The notes: generated by a model not told the origin, from the letters alone. Positions 1-9,785 are shown, counted from the stretch's first letter. The stretch is 64,000 nucleotides of DNA from Pararhizobium gei (GCF_029223885.1 NZ_CP119409.1:1452001-1516000), one strand, 5' to 3'. Numbers and translations: made by a program.

Positions 1-864
1 TTCCAGTTCGGCAATGACCTCTTCCAGATTGGTGGCCTGCGAGGGAATGGCGCCGGTCAGCGGAAAATCGCCGAGCGTGCGAAAACGGATCGAACCGTGC
101 TTGACGGTTTCGCCGGGCAGAAGCTCCAGACGCGGATCTTCCGCAAGGATCATCATGCCGTCGCGCTCCACATAAGGTCGCTCCTTGGCGTAGTAGAGCG
201 GCACCAGCGGGATGTCTTCCACCTGGATGTAGCGCCAGATATCGACTTCGGTCCAGTTCGACAGCGGAAACGCCCGGACGCTCTCGCCCTTGCGGATCAT
301 GCCGTTATAGACGTTCCACAGTTCGGGGCGCTGGTTGCGCGGGTCCCAGCGATGGTCGGGCGTGCGGAAGGAATAGATGCGCTCCTTGGCGCGGCTCGCC
401 TCCTCGTCGCGTCGCGCGCCGCCGAAAGCGGCGTCGAAGCCATGGGCATCCAGCGCCTGGCGAAGGCCTTCCGTCTTCATGATGTCGGTGAATAGCGCCG
501 AGCCATGGGTAAAGGGCGTGACGTTTTCGGCGGCACCGCGCGGGTTGATATGCTCGATGAAGTCGAGGTCGTACTTCTTGACGATGTCGTTGCGGAACGC
601 GATCATCTCGGAGAACTTCCAGCCGGTGTTCACATGCAGCAGCGGAAAGGGCACGCGGCCGGGATAAAAGGCCTTGCGCGCCAGATGCAGCAGGACAGAA
701 CTGTCCTTGCCGACGGAATAGAGCATAACCGGCTTTTCGAACTCTGCCGCCACTTCGCGGAAGATGTGGATCGCCTCGTTCTCAAGGGCCTTCAGATGCG
801 GGTCGAGCGGTGTCTTTGTGGTCTGCGGATTGTGCAGTTCCGTTTCCGGAAGGGTGCTGGGCAT
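1..864 (-). CDS. cysD: Sulfate adenylyltransferase subunit 2 (CysD), 3' end beyond the window
   Basis: Catalytic small subunit of ATP sulfurylase, which forms adenosine 5'-phosphosulfate (APS) from sulfate and ATP together with GTPase CysN in the cytoplasm. The frame is open from ATG at 864 to base 1 (288 codons). The family is about 300-317 residues, so only a short C-terminal piece is missing. A PP-loop, SVGKDSS, lies near residues 50-55, and conserved [15 protein letters not shown] and [22 protein letters not shown] blocks follow. It lies 42 bp downstream of cysH on the same strand, so the two are probably co-transcribed, with cysN expected further along beyond the window edge. Identity is very sure. 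Confidence 0.95.
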   Translation of the reverse strand, partial: MPSTLPETELHNPQTTKTPLDPHLKALENEAIHIFREVAAEFEKPVMLYSVGKDSSVLLHLARKAFYPGRVPFPLLHVNTGWKFSEMIAFRNDIVKKYDLDFIEHINPRGAAENVTPFTHGSALFTDIMKTEGLRQALDAHGFDAAFGGARRDEEASRAKERIYSFRTPDHRWDPRNQRPELWNVYNGMIRKGESVRAFPLSNWTEVDIWRYIQVEDIPLVPLYYAKERPYVERDGMMILAEDPRLELLPGETVKHGSIRFRTLGDFPLTGAIPSQATNLEEVIAELE

Positions 865-906
865 TTCAAGTCTCCGGGAGTGTCTGTGATGGCGGGCCTG
901 CGCGAT

Positions 907-1680
907 CTATCGCGCAATGCTGCTGGAAAGAGGGAGCGACGTGGCTTGCGGGATGACCGACGCGGCCTCCGGCACATGCAGGCCGCATTCGCGTGTCTCG
1001 TCGTTTTCCCACCACCAGCGGCCGGCCCGTTCGGGCTCGCCCGGCTTGATGGCGCGCGTGCAGGGTTCGCAACCGATCGACGGGTAACCACGGGCATGCA
1101 GCGGATTGACCGGGATCGCTTCGGCTTCGACATGGGCGCGGATCGCCTCGATATCCCAGTCGGCGAGCACGTTGATCTTGATCAGGCCGCGATCGAGGTC
1201 GGCTTCGGCAAACGGCGTCTCCGCCCGGTTTCCCGACTGACCGCGGCGCAGTCCGGTGATCCAGAAACGCGCTCCTTCGAGCGCGCGCGCCAGAGGCTTG
1301 ACCTTGCGCGCCCCGCAACAGGCATGCCGGGCTTCGATGCTGTCATAGAAACCATTAAGGCCATATTTTGCGGCAAAGGCGTCGATATCGTCCTGCTCGG
1401 GATAGAAACGTTTGATCAGCAGGCCATAGGTCTCTTCGGTTTTGTCGATCAGCGCAACGGTCTCGTTGAAAAGCCGTCCGGTTTCCAGAGTGGAAACCTC
1501 TATATCCAGCCGGGCCGAGCCGATGGCTGCCGTGATCACCTGATCCTCGATGCCAAGGCTTGTCGTGAAGACGGACTTGCCCTCAAGCCCGGCAATCATG
1601 GCAAGCCGCCCGCGCAAATCAATCCCTTGGAGTTGCGCATTGAGCGCTGCGGCGCGATTTTCGAGTGTGTCGGACGTCAT
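907..1680 (-). CDS. cysH: Phosphoadenylyl/adenylyl-sulfate reductase (CysH)
   Basis: Thioredoxin-dependent reductase that converts activated sulfate (APS or PAPS) to sulfite in cysteine synthesis. The 257-residue protein carries the paired cysteines HACCGARK (about residue 120) and IGCEPC (about residue 205). These are the four-cysteine ligands of a [4Fe-4S] cluster and mark the bacterial APS-reductase branch, as in other rhizobia. The conserved C-terminal ECGLH tail with the catalytic cysteine is present. Upstream cysD follows closely, forming a sulfate assimilation operon. Upstream of the start (1681-1974) I see no gene and no Rrf2-type regulator, which often sits here in relatives. APS specificity is inferred from the cluster cysteines. 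Confidence 0.94.
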   Translation of the reverse strand: MTSDTLENRAAALNAQLQGIDLRGRLAMIAGLEGKSVFTTSLGIEDQVITAAIGSARLDIEVSTLETGRLFNETVALIDKTEETYGLLIKRFYPEQDDIDAFAAKYGLNGFYDSIEARHACCGARKVKPLARALEGARFWITGLRRGQSGNRAETPFAEADLDRGLIKINVLADWDIEAIRAHVEAEAIPVNPLHARGYPSIGCEPCTRAIKPGEPERAGRWWWENDETRECGLHVPEAASVIPQATSLPLSSSIAR

Positions 1681-1974
1681 GAAGAAGAATCCTGATGTTG
1701 TTGCCTGGGAATATCGCAGCCTTGTGTGACAAAAGACAGAAATACGGATTTCTAAAGTCGATCGATCAGAGCAAATATCTCTCTGAACCGGAAAATTCTA
1801 AGAAAACCTAGTAAATTGATAGATTATTCTCCGGCGATATGACGATCCGGTGTGTAGGGGGTGGGGATGGACGTTCGCGATCAACAAACGGTGAGGGGCC
1901 TTCCTGTTCCTATGCGGCGCTCCAGGTTTCGCCTCACGACCAAACAATTGATTTTGGTCAATCAGGAGAGTGAT

Positions 1975-2355
1975 ATGCCCCATTTTTCCCGCTTCCTCGC
2001 CGGCGGCACGGCAGCGATGCTGTTTGCTGCGACAGCTTACGCGCATCACGGCTGGTCATGGGCGGATGCCGACCAGATCGAACTGTCCGGAACGATAAAG
2101 GAAATCTCCATGTCCCCGCCCCATCCGACCCTTGCGGTCGAAACCGCCGGTGACGGACTGTGGCGCATCGAACTCGGCAACCCACGACAGACAGAGCGCT
2201 CCGGCTTCATTCAGGGCTCCGCCAAGCCCGGAGATGAGGTCACCGTTCTCGGAAATCGCTCCACGGATCGCAACGAGAAGCGTTTGAAAGCCGTCCGCAT
2301 AACCGTTTCTGGCAAAACCTACGACATTTATCCGGAGCGTATACGGGCGAAGTGA
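1975..2355 (+). CDS. DUF6152-like exported protein
   Basis: Small 126-residue protein with a signal peptide: positively charged start, hydrophobic stretch, then TAYA before HHGWSWADAD. The mature part resembles the DUF6152 family: an HHGW opening, then a single beta-rich domain with the ISMSPPHPTL and WRIELGNP segments. The start at 1975 is preferred over upstream codons because AGGAGA lies 6 bases before it and it gives a clean signal peptide. The next gene overlaps its stop, so the two form an operon. The HH motif after the signal peptide suggests metal binding, but this is inference. Function is unknown. Confidence 0.75.
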   Translation: MPHFSRFLAGGTAAMLFAATAYAHHGWSWADADQIELSGTIKEISMSPPHPTLAVETAGDGLWRIELGNPRQTERSGFIQGSAKPGDEVTVLGNRSTDRNEKRLKAVRITVSGKTYDIYPERIRAK

Positions 2356-2828
2356 TGGAGGGTCTGCTGCAGTGGCTTGCCCAGACACCCGTTGCCACAG
2401 CCCTTCAGGGGTCAACGACGCTCTATATTTTTTTCAGCGCCGCCCATATCCTGTCCATCGGGGTCCTGATCGGCGCTGTCTTGCCGCTTGACCTGCGGCT
2501 GGCGGGCCTGTTCCGCCATGTGCCCGTGAGCGTCATCGGCCCGTTTCTCGGCGGTGCCGCAGCGATCGGGCTGATCTGTGCTATCGTCACCGGCGCGTGT
2601 CTGTTCCTCGTCGATCCCGTCGCCTATGCGGCCAATCCGGCATTCCTGGCGAAGCTGGTTCTGGTTGCGTTTGGCGGTTTGAATGCCCTGCTGCAACATC
2701 GGCATTCCCATTGGAAGGCAGCCTTAGCTGATCATCCTCCAGCAGCGTCCGTGCGGCTTTTTGCCATGTTGTCCATGACGATCTGGAGCGCAGCGGTGGT
2801 GGCAGGCCGGTGGATCGGTTTCCTCTAG
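2352..2828 (+). CDS. Small integral membrane protein paired with the DUF6152-like gene
   Basis: 158-residue hydrophobic protein with about four membrane segments (roughly residues 22-42, 62-87, 98-112 and 133-155). It resembles DUF6644/DUF2214-type inner-membrane proteins found next to DUF6152 genes. It can start at GTG 2352 (4-base overlap with the previous stop) or ATG 2355 (TGATG, 1-base overlap); either implies translational coupling. Histidines in the AAHILSIG and LQHRHSHW loops could bind heme or metal, but that is speculation. It converges with betA. No function is claimed. Confidence 0.7.
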   Translation: MMEGLLQWLAQTPVATALQGSTTLYIFFSAAHILSIGVLIGAVLPLDLRLAGLFRHVPVSVIGPFLGGAAAIGLICAIVTGACLFLVDPVAYAANPAFLAKLVLVAFGGLNALLQHRHSHWKAALADHPPAASVRLFAMLSMTIWSAAVVAGRWIGFL

Positions 2829-2879
2829 CGGCCTGGCGTGCAGGATCGCAGGGCGCCAGAGAAAAATGATCGCATCATC

Positions 2880-4535
2880 CTACCGGTCGCTCGTTTCCCA
2901 GCGCGGATTGATCCACGGCTCCTGGTTGGAGCGCGGCAGCATCTGCTTGCCGAGGATATGGTCGGCGGCCTTTTCGCCGGTCATGATCGAGGGACCGTTG
3001 AGGTTGCCGTATGTCACGTGCGGGAAGATCGATGAATCCGCGACGCGCAGGCCATCGACGCCGATGACGCGGGTTTCCGGATCGACGACGGCCATCGGAT
3101 CGCGCGCGTCGCCCATCCGGCAGGTGCCGCAGGGGTGATAGGCGCTTTCCAGATGCTCGCGCAGGAAGGCGTCGATCTGCTCGTCGGTCTTGACCGCTTC
3201 GCCCGGCTGGATCTCCGGCCCGCGATAGGGATCGAACGCCTTCTGTCCGAAGATTTCGCGGGTGAGGCGCACGCAGTGGCGGAACTTCTCCCAGTCTTCC
3301 GGGTGGCTCATGTAATTGAATTTTATAACGGGATCGGCCTTCACGTCGGGCGAGCGCAGCGTCACGTTGCCCCGTGATTTCGAGTGGTTGTAGCCGACAT
3401 GCACCTGGAAGCCGTGGCTCTTCGCCGCCGCCTTGCCGTCATAGGAAATCGCCACCGGCAGGAAGTGATACTGGATATCCGGCTGCTTGACGCCCGGCGC
3501 CGAGCGCAGGAAGGCGCAGGATTCGAACTGGTTGGAAACGCCGAGACCCGTCTTGGTGAACAGCCATTGTGCACCTGCAACCCCCTGCCAGAACCAGGGC
3601 AGCCAGGAATAGAGCGAGACGGGCTTGGTCGACACCTGCTGGAAATAGAACTCCATATGGTCCTGCAGATTGGCGCCGACGCCCGGCCGATCGGCCTTGA
3701 CCGCGATGCCCATTTCGCTCAGATGCGCGCCCGGCCCGATGCCCGACAGCATCAAAAGTTTCGGCGAATTGAACGAGGAGGCCGAGACGATGACTTCGCG
3801 GTTTGCCTTCACCACCTCGATCTTGCCCCCGCGCTCGATTTCGACGCCGACGGCCCGGCCGTTCTCGATAACGATCTTGCGGGCGTAGCAGCGCAAGAGC
3901 TCCACATTCGGGCGCTTGAGGGCGGGACGCAGATAGGCGGTGGCGGCAGACCAGCGCCGGCCATTGTGCACCGTCTGCTCCATCAGGCCGAAACCCTCCT
4001 GCTTGGAGCCGTTATAGTCGTCGGTCAGCTCGAAACCGGCCTGCTGGCCGGCATCGACGAAAGCCTTGAACAGCGGGTTCTTGAACGAACCGCGCCGCAC
4101 ATGCAGCGGCCCGTCGGTGCCGCGCCAGCCATCCTCGCCACCATGGGAGTTTTCCATGCGTTTGAAATAGGGCAGCACATCCGCATAGCCCCAGCCGCGC
4201 GCGCCGAGTTCTTCCCATTCGTTGTAATCGGTCATCGAGCCGCGCACATAGACCATGCCGTTGATCGATGACGACCCGCCGATCACCTTGCCACGCGGCG
4301 CCGTGATCCGCCGGTTGTTGAGGTTGGGCTCGGGCTCGGAAAGATAGCCCCAGTTGTACCGGCTCATGCTCATCGGCCAGGCGAGTGCCGCCGGCATCTG
4401 GATGAACGGCCCGAAATCGGACCCGCCATATTCCAGCACCAGTACGGTGTTCTTGCCGTCTTCCGACAGGCGATAGGCAAGCGCCGAGCCGGCGGAGCCG
4501 GAACCGATGATGACGTAGTCTGCCTGCATGATCAT
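2880..4535 (-). CDS. betA: Choline dehydrogenase (BetA)
   Basis: FAD-dependent GMC oxidoreductase that oxidises choline to betaine aldehyde, the first step of glycine-betaine synthesis, at the inner membrane. The 551-residue protein has the N-terminal FAD motif [14 protein letters not shown] (residues 9-22), the GMC signature [18 protein letters not shown] (about residues 82-99) and the C-terminal catalytic histidine region [10 protein letters not shown]. The length is normal. ATG 4535 and ATG 4529 are both possible starts, and neither has a strong Shine-Dalgarno. In relatives betA directly follows betB. Here about 780 bp carrying an antisense toxin-antitoxin pair separates them, so betA may be uncoupled from betICB or need its own promoter in 4536-4600. 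Confidence 0.95.
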   Translation of the reverse strand: MIMQADYVIIGSGSAGSALAYRLSEDGKNTVLVLEYGGSDFGPFIQMPAALAWPMSMSRYNWGYLSEPEPNLNNRRITAPRGKVIGGSSSINGMVYVRGSMTDYNEWEELGARGWGYADVLPYFKRMENSHGGEDGWRGTDGPLHVRRGSFKNPLFKAFVDAGQQAGFELTDDYNGSKQEGFGLMEQTVHNGRRWSAATAYLRPALKRPNVELLRCYARKIVIENGRAVGVEIERGGKIEVVKANREVIVSASSFNSPKLLMLSGIGPGAHLSEMGIAVKADRPGVGANLQDHMEFYFQQVSTKPVSLYSWLPWFWQGVAGAQWLFTKTGLGVSNQFESCAFLRSAPGVKQPDIQYHFLPVAISYDGKAAAKSHGFQVHVGYNHSKSRGNVTLRSPDVKADPVIKFNYMSHPEDWEKFRHCVRLTREIFGQKAFDPYRGPEIQPGEAVKTDEQIDAFLREHLESAYHPCGTCRMGDARDPMAVVDPETRVIGVDGLRVADSSIFPHVTYGNLNGPSIMTGEKAADHILGKQMLPRSNQEPWINPRWETSDR

Positions 4536-4589
4536 GAGTGTGAGACCCAGTTCGAGTTCCGGACGTTGTCGCTGTTTGCGAATGATGAC

Positions 4590-4618
4590 TTGTGAAAGTT
4601 ATAGCTATAAGCTATATT
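4590..4618 (+). promoter_or_regulatory. Promoter and dyad operator of the toxin-antitoxin pair
   Basis: A -35-like TTGTGA at 4590-4595 and a -10-like TATATT at 4613-4618 are 17 bp apart. They predict transcription starting at about 4625, exactly at the toxin ATG, so the mRNA may be leaderless. The inverted repeat TATAGCT-ATA-AGCTATA (4600-4616) overlaps the -10 box, where an autorepressing antitoxin would be expected to bind. The signals are seen directly; their function is inferred. Confidence 0.55.
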
Positions 4619-4624
4619 TTGTGC

Positions 4625-4870
4625 ATGAAGACGGTTCACTTTTCGAGCGCTGCCGATAAGGCCCTGCAGAAGATGCAGCCCAAACGAAAATTGGCGATTC
4701 TCGAAAAACTCGGTGCCTATGCGCGCGGTGAACAGGTCGACATCAAGAAGCTGAAGAACCAAGAACTTTATCGGATCCGCGTTGGAGGGGACCGCGTCAT
4801 CATCGACGATGAGGGCAGAGTTGTTATGGTTGTTGCAGTCGGACCACGAGGCGGCATTTACAAGGAGTAA
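4625..4870 (+). CDS. RelE/HigB-type toxin
   Basis: Small basic protein of 81 residues with the RelE/ParE-superfamily pattern: an N-terminal helix rich in K/Q (KALQKMQPKRK), then KKLKNQELYRIRVGGDRVI and a C-terminal strand VVMVVAVGPRG. Such proteins usually cut mRNA on the ribosome, but which branch this is cannot be told by eye. The antitoxin follows after 6 bp, so toxin precedes antitoxin, as in HigBA-type loci. There is no Shine-Dalgarno at the ATG and the promoter lies directly upstream, consistent with a leaderless message. The pair lies antisense between betB and betA, which looks like an insertion into the bet operon. Confidence 0.8.
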   Translation: MKTVHFSSAADKALQKMQPKRKLAILEKLGAYARGEQVDIKKLKNQELYRIRVGGDRVIIDDEGRVVMVVAVGPRGGIYKE

Positions 4871-4876
4871 GGCACC

Positions 4877-5305
4877 ATGGGCAAAGCGCAGAAGCGCCTC
4901 GTCGAGGAAGAAGCGGAGACGGGCAGCGAATTTGTCGTCGACTGGGACGTCCAGAAGCTGACAATTGGCGGGCAAAACTACGTCCTTCTCAGCGAAGAGG
5001 ACTATGAAGATCTTATCGATGGTCTCATCGCGACCAAAACCATGGTCCGGATCGCTGACGGCGAAGAGACTTGGCCTATGGAGATCGTCGCCGCACGAGC
5101 GCGAGGCGAAAATTCCGTGAAGGTTTATCGCACCTACCGTGGACTGAGCATGTCCCAATTGGCGGAAGCTGCCGGCATCTCCCAGCCCTACCTTTCCGAG
5201 ATCGAGGCCGGCAAGAAGACCGGCTCCGTCGATGTCCTGAAGCGCATCGCGATCGCGCTCAAGGTCGATCTCGACGATCTCGTCGTTGAGGTTACGAAGG
5301 ACTGA
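4877..5305 (+). CDS. XRE-family antitoxin with N-terminal extension
   Basis: 142-residue protein. The C-terminal half is a Cro/C1-type helix-turn-helix (YRGLSMSQLAEAAGISQPYL, then SEIEAGKKTGSVDVLKRIA), which would bind the operator at 4600-4616. The N-terminal half (residues 20-60, including LTIGGQNYVLLSEEDYEDL) resembles the toxin-binding segment of Phd/RelB-like antitoxins. This gives a two-domain antitoxin rather than a bare HigA. It is 6 bp after the toxin gene and only 10 bp from the end of betB on the other strand. The antitoxin role is inferred from partner and architecture. Confidence 0.8.
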   Translation: MGKAQKRLVEEEAETGSEFVVDWDVQKLTIGGQNYVLLSEEDYEDLIDGLIATKTMVRIADGEETWPMEIVAARARGENSVKVYRTYRGLSMSQLAEAAGISQPYLSEIEAGKKTGSVDVLKRIAIALKVDLDDLVVEVTKD

Positions 5306-5315
5306 GTCGCCCATA

Positions 5316-6785
5316 TCAATACGGCGCCTCGACCTTACCCATCGCCACGTACACGCTCTTCAGCTCGCTGTAATGGCTCAGCGCCGCAACCGAGTTCTCG
5401 CGACCGAAACCCGACTGCTTCGATCCGCCGAACGGCACCTCCACCGGCGCCAGATTGTAGGCGTTGATCCACAGCGTGCCGGCTTCCAGCTGGTCCACCA
5501 CGCGATGCGCGCGGGTGATGTCCTGGGTGAACACGCCGGCCGAAAGGCCGAATTCGGTGGCGTTGGCGCGGGCGATCACTTCGTCCTCGCTGTCAAAATC
5601 GAGCACGCACATGACAGGCCCGAAGATCTCTTCGCGCGCGATGGTCATGTCGTCGGTGACGTCGGCAAAGACGGTCGGCTGGATGTAGTTGCCGGCCGAC
5701 GAGACGGAATTCGGGATGCCGCCACCGGTCAGAAGCGTGGCGCCCTCGGCCTTGCCCTTTTCGACATAGGAAAACACCTTGTCGAGCTGCGCCTTCGAGA
5801 CCATCGGGCCAAACTGCGTCGCCTCATCCATCGGGTCGCCGATGACGATCTTTTCGGTGCGCTCCTTGAGGCGCGCAAGGAATTTGTCCTTGATGCCCTT
5901 CTGTACGAAGACGCGGGTGCCGTTCGAGCAGACCTGACCGGTCGAATAGAAATTGCCGAGCATCGCCCCGCCGATGGCGCTTTCGAGATCGGCATCGTCG
6001 AACACGATCAGCGGCGACTTGCCGCCGAGTTCCATCGTCACATGCTTGAGGTTCGAGGCGGCCGCACCCGCCACCTTCTTGCCCGTTTCCACGGACCCCG
6101 TCAGCGAAACCTTGGCCACATCCTTGTGGTTGACGAGCAGCGGGCCTGTCATCCGGTCGCCCTGGATGACATTGTAGAGCCCCTTGGGCAGCCCGGCCTC
6201 AACAAGGATTTCGGCGATCTTCAAGGCACCGAGTGGCGTGTTTTCCGACGGCTTGAACACCATGGCATTGCCGCAGATCAGCGCCGGGGCGCCCTTCCAG
6301 CAGGCGATCTGCTGCGGATAGTTCCAGGCGCCAATGCCGACGCAGACGCCGAGCGGAACGCGCTTGGTAAAGGCGAAATCTTGGCCGAGCGGAATATAGT
6401 CGCCATTCAGCGCCGAGGCCGCGATGCCGCCGAAGAACTCGAAGGCGTCCGCACCCGAGGTCGGGTCGGCGACGATGGTTTCCTGGATCGGCTTGCCTGT
6501 GTCGAGCGTCTCGAGTTCGGAAAGCTCGCGGTTGCGCTCGCGCATGATGTCGGCGGCGCGCTTGAGGATGCGGCCGCGCGCCGTCGGGCTCATCGCCGCC
6601 CATTCCGGCTGGGCGCGCTTGGCGGCGGCAATCGCTTTTTCGACGATGGCCGGTGTTGCCGCATGAAGCGTGGCGATCACCTCGCCGGTCGCAGGGTACA
6701 GGCTGTCGAAGGCAGCACCTGCCGTGTCCTCGACATATTCGCCGTCGATGAAGTGGGAAGCTTTCGGTTGGGCTTTCATGGTCAT
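5316..6785 (-). CDS. betB: Betaine-aldehyde dehydrogenase (BetB)
   Basis: NAD(P)-dependent dehydrogenase converting betaine aldehyde to glycine betaine. The length of 489 residues is normal. Visible motifs are the Rossmann/active-site glutamate segment [10 protein letters not shown] (about residue 250), the catalytic cysteine in [11 protein letters not shown] (about residue 285) and the C-terminal [14 protein letters not shown]. Its start overlaps the end of betC by 4 bp (ATGA), so it is translationally coupled in betI-betC-betB. Directly downstream, the antisense toxin-antitoxin pair separates it from betA. Confidence 0.96.
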   Translation of the reverse strand: MTMKAQPKASHFIDGEYVEDTAGAAFDSLYPATGEVIATLHAATPAIVEKAIAAAKRAQPEWAAMSPTARGRILKRAADIMRERNRELSELETLDTGKPIQETIVADPTSGADAFEFFGGIAASALNGDYIPLGQDFAFTKRVPLGVCVGIGAWNYPQQIACWKGAPALICGNAMVFKPSENTPLGALKIAEILVEAGLPKGLYNVIQGDRMTGPLLVNHKDVAKVSLTGSVETGKKVAGAAASNLKHVTMELGGKSPLIVFDDADLESAIGGAMLGNFYSTGQVCSNGTRVFVQKGIKDKFLARLKERTEKIVIGDPMDEATQFGPMVSKAQLDKVFSYVEKGKAEGATLLTGGGIPNSVSSAGNYIQPTVFADVTDDMTIAREEIFGPVMCVLDFDSEDEVIARANATEFGLSAGVFTQDITRAHRVVDQLEAGTLWINAYNLAPVEVPFGGSKQSGFGRENSVAALSHYSELKSVYVAMGKVEAPY

Positions 6786-8320
6786 TCACCCCTCGGGTAA
6801 CGTTTGGAATCCTCGAGGTTATCGAGATTCATATGGTTGCGCATGTAGCGCTCGGATGCTTTCTGCAGCGGCTGGTGGTCCCAGGGATAGTAGGCGCCGT
6901 TGCGCAGCGCCTCGTAGACCACCCAGCGCCGCGCCTGGCTTTCGCGCACCGCCGCGTCGAAGGCGGCCATGTCCCAGCGTGCCTCGCGCATATCGGTAAA
7001 GGCCTTCAAAGTGGCGATGATGACGGAATCGGTCGGGTCCTTGGCGAGATTGGTCAGTTCCAGCGGATCGGTTTCGAGGTTGAACAGCTGGTCCGGATCG
7101 AGCGCGCAGTGGATGTATTTCCACTTTCCCTCGCGGATGCAGACCATCGGCGCATAGGAGCCTTCTGCGGCATATTCCATCAAAACCGGCGAGACGCGCG
7201 CAGCGCCATCGATCACCGGGCGAAGGCTTTCGCCGTCGGTCCACGGCATGATTTCGTCCATGGAGATACCGGCCAGATCGCAGAGCGTCGGCGTCACGTC
7301 GAGGTTTGAGACGGGGGCGAGATGCAGGCCGGGCGTGACGCCCGGACCAGCAACCATCAGCGGCACGCGGGCCGAACCCTCGAAGAAGTTCATCTTGAAC
7401 CACAGCCCGCGCTCGCCCAGCATGTCGCCATGGTCGGAGCAGAACAGGATGATCGTGTTGTCGAGCATCCGGGTCCGGGTCAGCGTGTCGATCAGCTCGC
7501 CGACCTTCTCATCGAGATAGGAGATATTGGCGAAATAGGCCTGGCGCGAGCGCCTTACATTCTCGCGCGTCACGTCGAACGAGACATAGTCGCAGGCATG
7601 GATGAGGCGCAGCGAATGCGGGCACTGGTCCTCGATCGGCAGCGCGCCGACCTCAGGCTCGAGCTCAGCGCAGCCCTCGTACAGATCCCAGAATTTGCGG
7701 CGGGCGACATAGGGGTCGTGCGGATGGGTGAAGGATGCCGTGACGCACCAGGGGCGGCGGCCCTGATCGTCGTTTTCGCGGGCCAGCTGATAGAGCTTCT
7801 GGTTGGCCAGAAACGCGACCTCGTCGTCATATTCCATCTGGTTGGTGATCTCGGCGACACCGGCGCCGGTGACGGAGCCGAGATTGTGATACCACCAGTC
7901 GATGCGCTCGCCGGGCTTGCGGTAATCCGGCGTCCAGCCGAAATCGGCCGGATAGATGTCCGTCGTCAGCCGGTCCTCGAAGCCGTGCAACTGGTCTGGC
8001 CCGACAAAATGCATCTTGCCCGAAAGCGCCGTGTAGTAGCCGGCGCGGCGCAAATGGTGGGCAAAGGTCGGGATCGACGAGATATACTCGGCGGCATTGT
8101 CGTAGACCTGCGTGCGGCTCGGCAATTGCCCGGCCATGAACGAGGCGCGGGCCGGGGCGCAGAGCGGCGAGGAGGTGTAGTTGTTGCGGAAGCGTGCCGA
8201 GCGGGCAGCCAGTGCTTTCAGATTCGGCGCATGCAGAAAATCCGCCGGGCCGTCGGGAAACAGCTTTCCGTTCAGCTGGTCGACCATGATGATGAGAATG
8301 TTAGGCCGACCGGCTGTCAT
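6782..8320 (-). CDS. betC: Choline-sulfatase (BetC)
   Basis: Type I sulfatase that releases choline from choline-O-sulfate and feeds the betaine pathway. The 512-residue protein begins with the metal-binding [17 protein letters not shown]. It has the sulfatase signature C-A-P-A-R at residues 54-58, where Cys54 is the residue that maturation turns into formylglycine. The [13 protein letters not shown] and [17 protein letters not shown] blocks supply the other active-site ligands. No signal peptide is seen, so it is cytoplasmic. It overlaps betI and betB by 4 bp each. A choline sulfatase inside the bet operon is a rhizobial trait. Confidence 0.95.
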   Translation of the reverse strand: MTAGRPNILIIMVDQLNGKLFPDGPADFLHAPNLKALAARSARFRNNYTSSPLCAPARASFMAGQLPSRTQVYDNAAEYISSIPTFAHHLRRAGYYTALSGKMHFVGPDQLHGFEDRLTTDIYPADFGWTPDYRKPGERIDWWYHNLGSVTGAGVAEITNQMEYDDEVAFLANQKLYQLARENDDQGRRPWCVTASFTHPHDPYVARRKFWDLYEGCAELEPEVGALPIEDQCPHSLRLIHACDYVSFDVTRENVRRSRQAYFANISYLDEKVGELIDTLTRTRMLDNTIILFCSDHGDMLGERGLWFKMNFFEGSARVPLMVAGPGVTPGLHLAPVSNLDVTPTLCDLAGISMDEIMPWTDGESLRPVIDGAARVSPVLMEYAAEGSYAPMVCIREGKWKYIHCALDPDQLFNLETDPLELTNLAKDPTDSVIIATLKAFTDMREARWDMAAFDAAVRESQARRWVVYEALRNGAYYPWDHQPLQKASERYMRNHMNLDNLEDSKRYPRGE

Positions 8321-8919
8321 GCGGCATGTCCTTGTGCGGAAAGAGCGTCAAGTTGCAGGGAAAGATAGTCGTCGGTGAGCGCAATAGAGGCTTCGGCAGT
8401 CACCGGCGAGGAGCCCAGCGCCCTTCGAATGTAAAGCCCGTCGATCAACGCTGCCGCCCCTTCGGCGACGCGCACCGCATCATCCGCGCCACACAAGGCC
8501 TTGAGGTCGGCAACGAGGTTGGACCGCAGGCGCCGGGCATAGACCACCAGAAACCGCCGCGTCTCCTCGGAGCGCTGCGCTTCCGAATAAAAAGCAAGCC
8601 AGGCGGCGATCGTTTCCGGTGCAAACTGATCCGCCTGGAAACTGACCCGCACGATGGCCGACAGGCGCTCTCGCGGTCCCTTCGCGGATTTGAGCGCAAG
8701 CACCGTATCGTCACGCAACTGCCGAAGCAGCGAGCGGATCGTCTCGATCAGCAGCTGTTCCTTGCTGCCGAAATAGTGATGCGCAAGCGCTGCCGATACG
8801 CCGGCATTGCGGGCGATATCCGACATCGTAACGGACAGTGTGCCCTGATCGCCAATCACGCGCAGGGCTGCGTCCACCAAAGCTTTCCGGCGAACCGGCT
8901 CCATTCCCATTTTCGGCAT
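8317..8919 (-). CDS. betI: TetR-family transcriptional repressor (BetI)
   Basis: 200-residue TetR-type regulator that in this operon type represses bet genes and is released by choline. The N-terminal helix-turn-helix includes VTMSDIARNAGVSAALAHHYFGSKEQLL (about residues 29-56, written here as the recognised family block). The start at 8919 (MPKMGM) is chosen over a more upstream ATG at 8973 because GGGGAC lies just before it and because the upstream codons run through the operator at 8941-8980. It is first in the operon and overlaps betC by 4 bp. Confidence 0.92.
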   Translation of the reverse strand: MPKMGMEPVRRKALVDAALRVIGDQGTLSVTMSDIARNAGVSAALAHHYFGSKEQLLIETIRSLLRQLRDDTVLALKSAKGPRERLSAIVRVSFQADQFAPETIAAWLAFYSEAQRSEETRRFLVVYARRLRSNLVADLKALCGADDAVRVAEGAAALIDGLYIRRALGSSPVTAEASIALTDDYLSLQLDALSAQGHAA

Positions 8920-8940
8920 GATTGTCCCCGAATGCAGACC

Positions 8941-8980
8941 GATTTTATTGTTGATTGAGCAATCAATCAACAATAAAATC
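8941..8980. promoter_or_regulatory. BetI operator: 18-bp perfect inverted repeat
   Basis: The arms GATTTTATTGTTGATTGA (8941-8958) and its exact reverse complement (8963-8980) are separated by GCAA. It lies 21 bp upstream of the betI start. The inner TTGATTGA/TCAATCAA core resembles known BetI boxes. It is the only obvious control element for betICB. A 40-bp structure would form a strong hairpin or hold a dimer of dimers; which of these applies cannot be told here. Confidence 0.75.
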
Positions 8981-9080
8981 CCGCTTCTGGTGCGATTGCG
9001 CGGTCATTCGCTGCGGTTGAATCACGATGTTCGTTGCCGACGCTCGGCAGATCGCCGTGCTGCCTCTCTGCGCAAAACAC

Positions 9081-9115
9081 AACAGGCTGGAATCCGCTAT
9101 GGAGTCCAGCCTGTT
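9081..9115 (-). terminator. Putative intrinsic terminator after the DUF1344 gene
   Basis: AACAGGCTGGA (9081-9091) and TCCAGCCTGTT (9105-9115) form a perfect 11-bp stem. Read on the minus strand it is followed by GTGTTTTG, a weak T-tract. It lies 57 bp past the stop of the minus-strand gene at 9173. Confidence 0.55.
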
Positions 9116-9172
9116 CCTGCATGATCCCGACCTTTCAAGGCGCGGGAACGCTCATGCGCACGCTGCGGCGTG

Positions 9173-9430
9173 TCATTGCACCGGCGTGATCGCCGTTGCC
9201 TGATGTTTCTTGCCGATCACGTCGTAGGCGATCTTCACCTTTTCTCCTGCCTTGAGCCCCGAATCCTTGAAGCCGGCGGGAAGCACGTAACTCGTGCCGT
9301 TCTTCAGCGTCAGGGTCATCGCCTTGGCATCGACGGCGCGGATCGTGCCGGTCGTGCTATTGGCGGCAAAGGCGGCCGAGGATAGGGAAATTGCGGAAAT
9401 AATTGTCAAAGAGGTCAGAAGAGCACGCAT
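9173..9430 (-). CDS. DUF1344 family small periplasmic protein
   Basis: 85-residue protein with a signal peptide ending near SSAAFAANST. It then has a short beta-rich domain (GTIRAVDAKAMTLTLKNG, later GEKVKIAYDVIGKKHQA) typical of DUF1344, a family of small exported proteins common in Rhizobiales. The start at 9430 is preferred because AAGGATGA sits about 6 bases upstream; ATG 9439 is in frame but has no properly spaced Shine-Dalgarno. It stands alone between betI (co-oriented, upstream on the map) and a divergent quinone oxidoreductase gene. Function is unknown; an OB-fold-like role is only a guess. Confidence 0.75.
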   Translation of the reverse strand: MRALLTSLTIISAISLSSAAFAANSTTGTIRAVDAKAMTLTLKNGTSYVLPAGFKDSGLKAGEKVKIAYDVIGKKHQATAITPVQ

Positions 9431-9785
9431 GGGTGTCATCCTTTTGGGGCCCGCCAGGCGGGACCTATCGTCTTGAAACCGTCCGGAGTTCGTCGCGTCG
9501 CGGTCTTGAAGACCGCCGGCGTCTCCCGGTTTCGAGAAGACGCTATTCCGGGTTTCTGTGCCATTCAAATTAAACAAACTTAATTTTCGCGACGTGTGAA
9601 CTGGCCCAATTTCGCCATGATGCAGCGCAGCATCCGGCCCGTTTCCGAGGTTCGAATTCGATTATGGTCTGGAAAGCCCTTCCTGTTACGACGGGGTTAT
9701 TGTCGAGACACTGGCTTTTTTCCGATTTTGCGCCAATTGCTGTCGAGCGCCGGTACAGACCCGCAACCAGAACCAGGAGACGCCC

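Noticed and set aside
505..1695. Long plus-strand open frame of 396 codons over cysH/cysD
   Set aside because: It is antisense to cysD and cysH, whose protein motifs are unmistakable; its own product is low-complexity and resembles no family.
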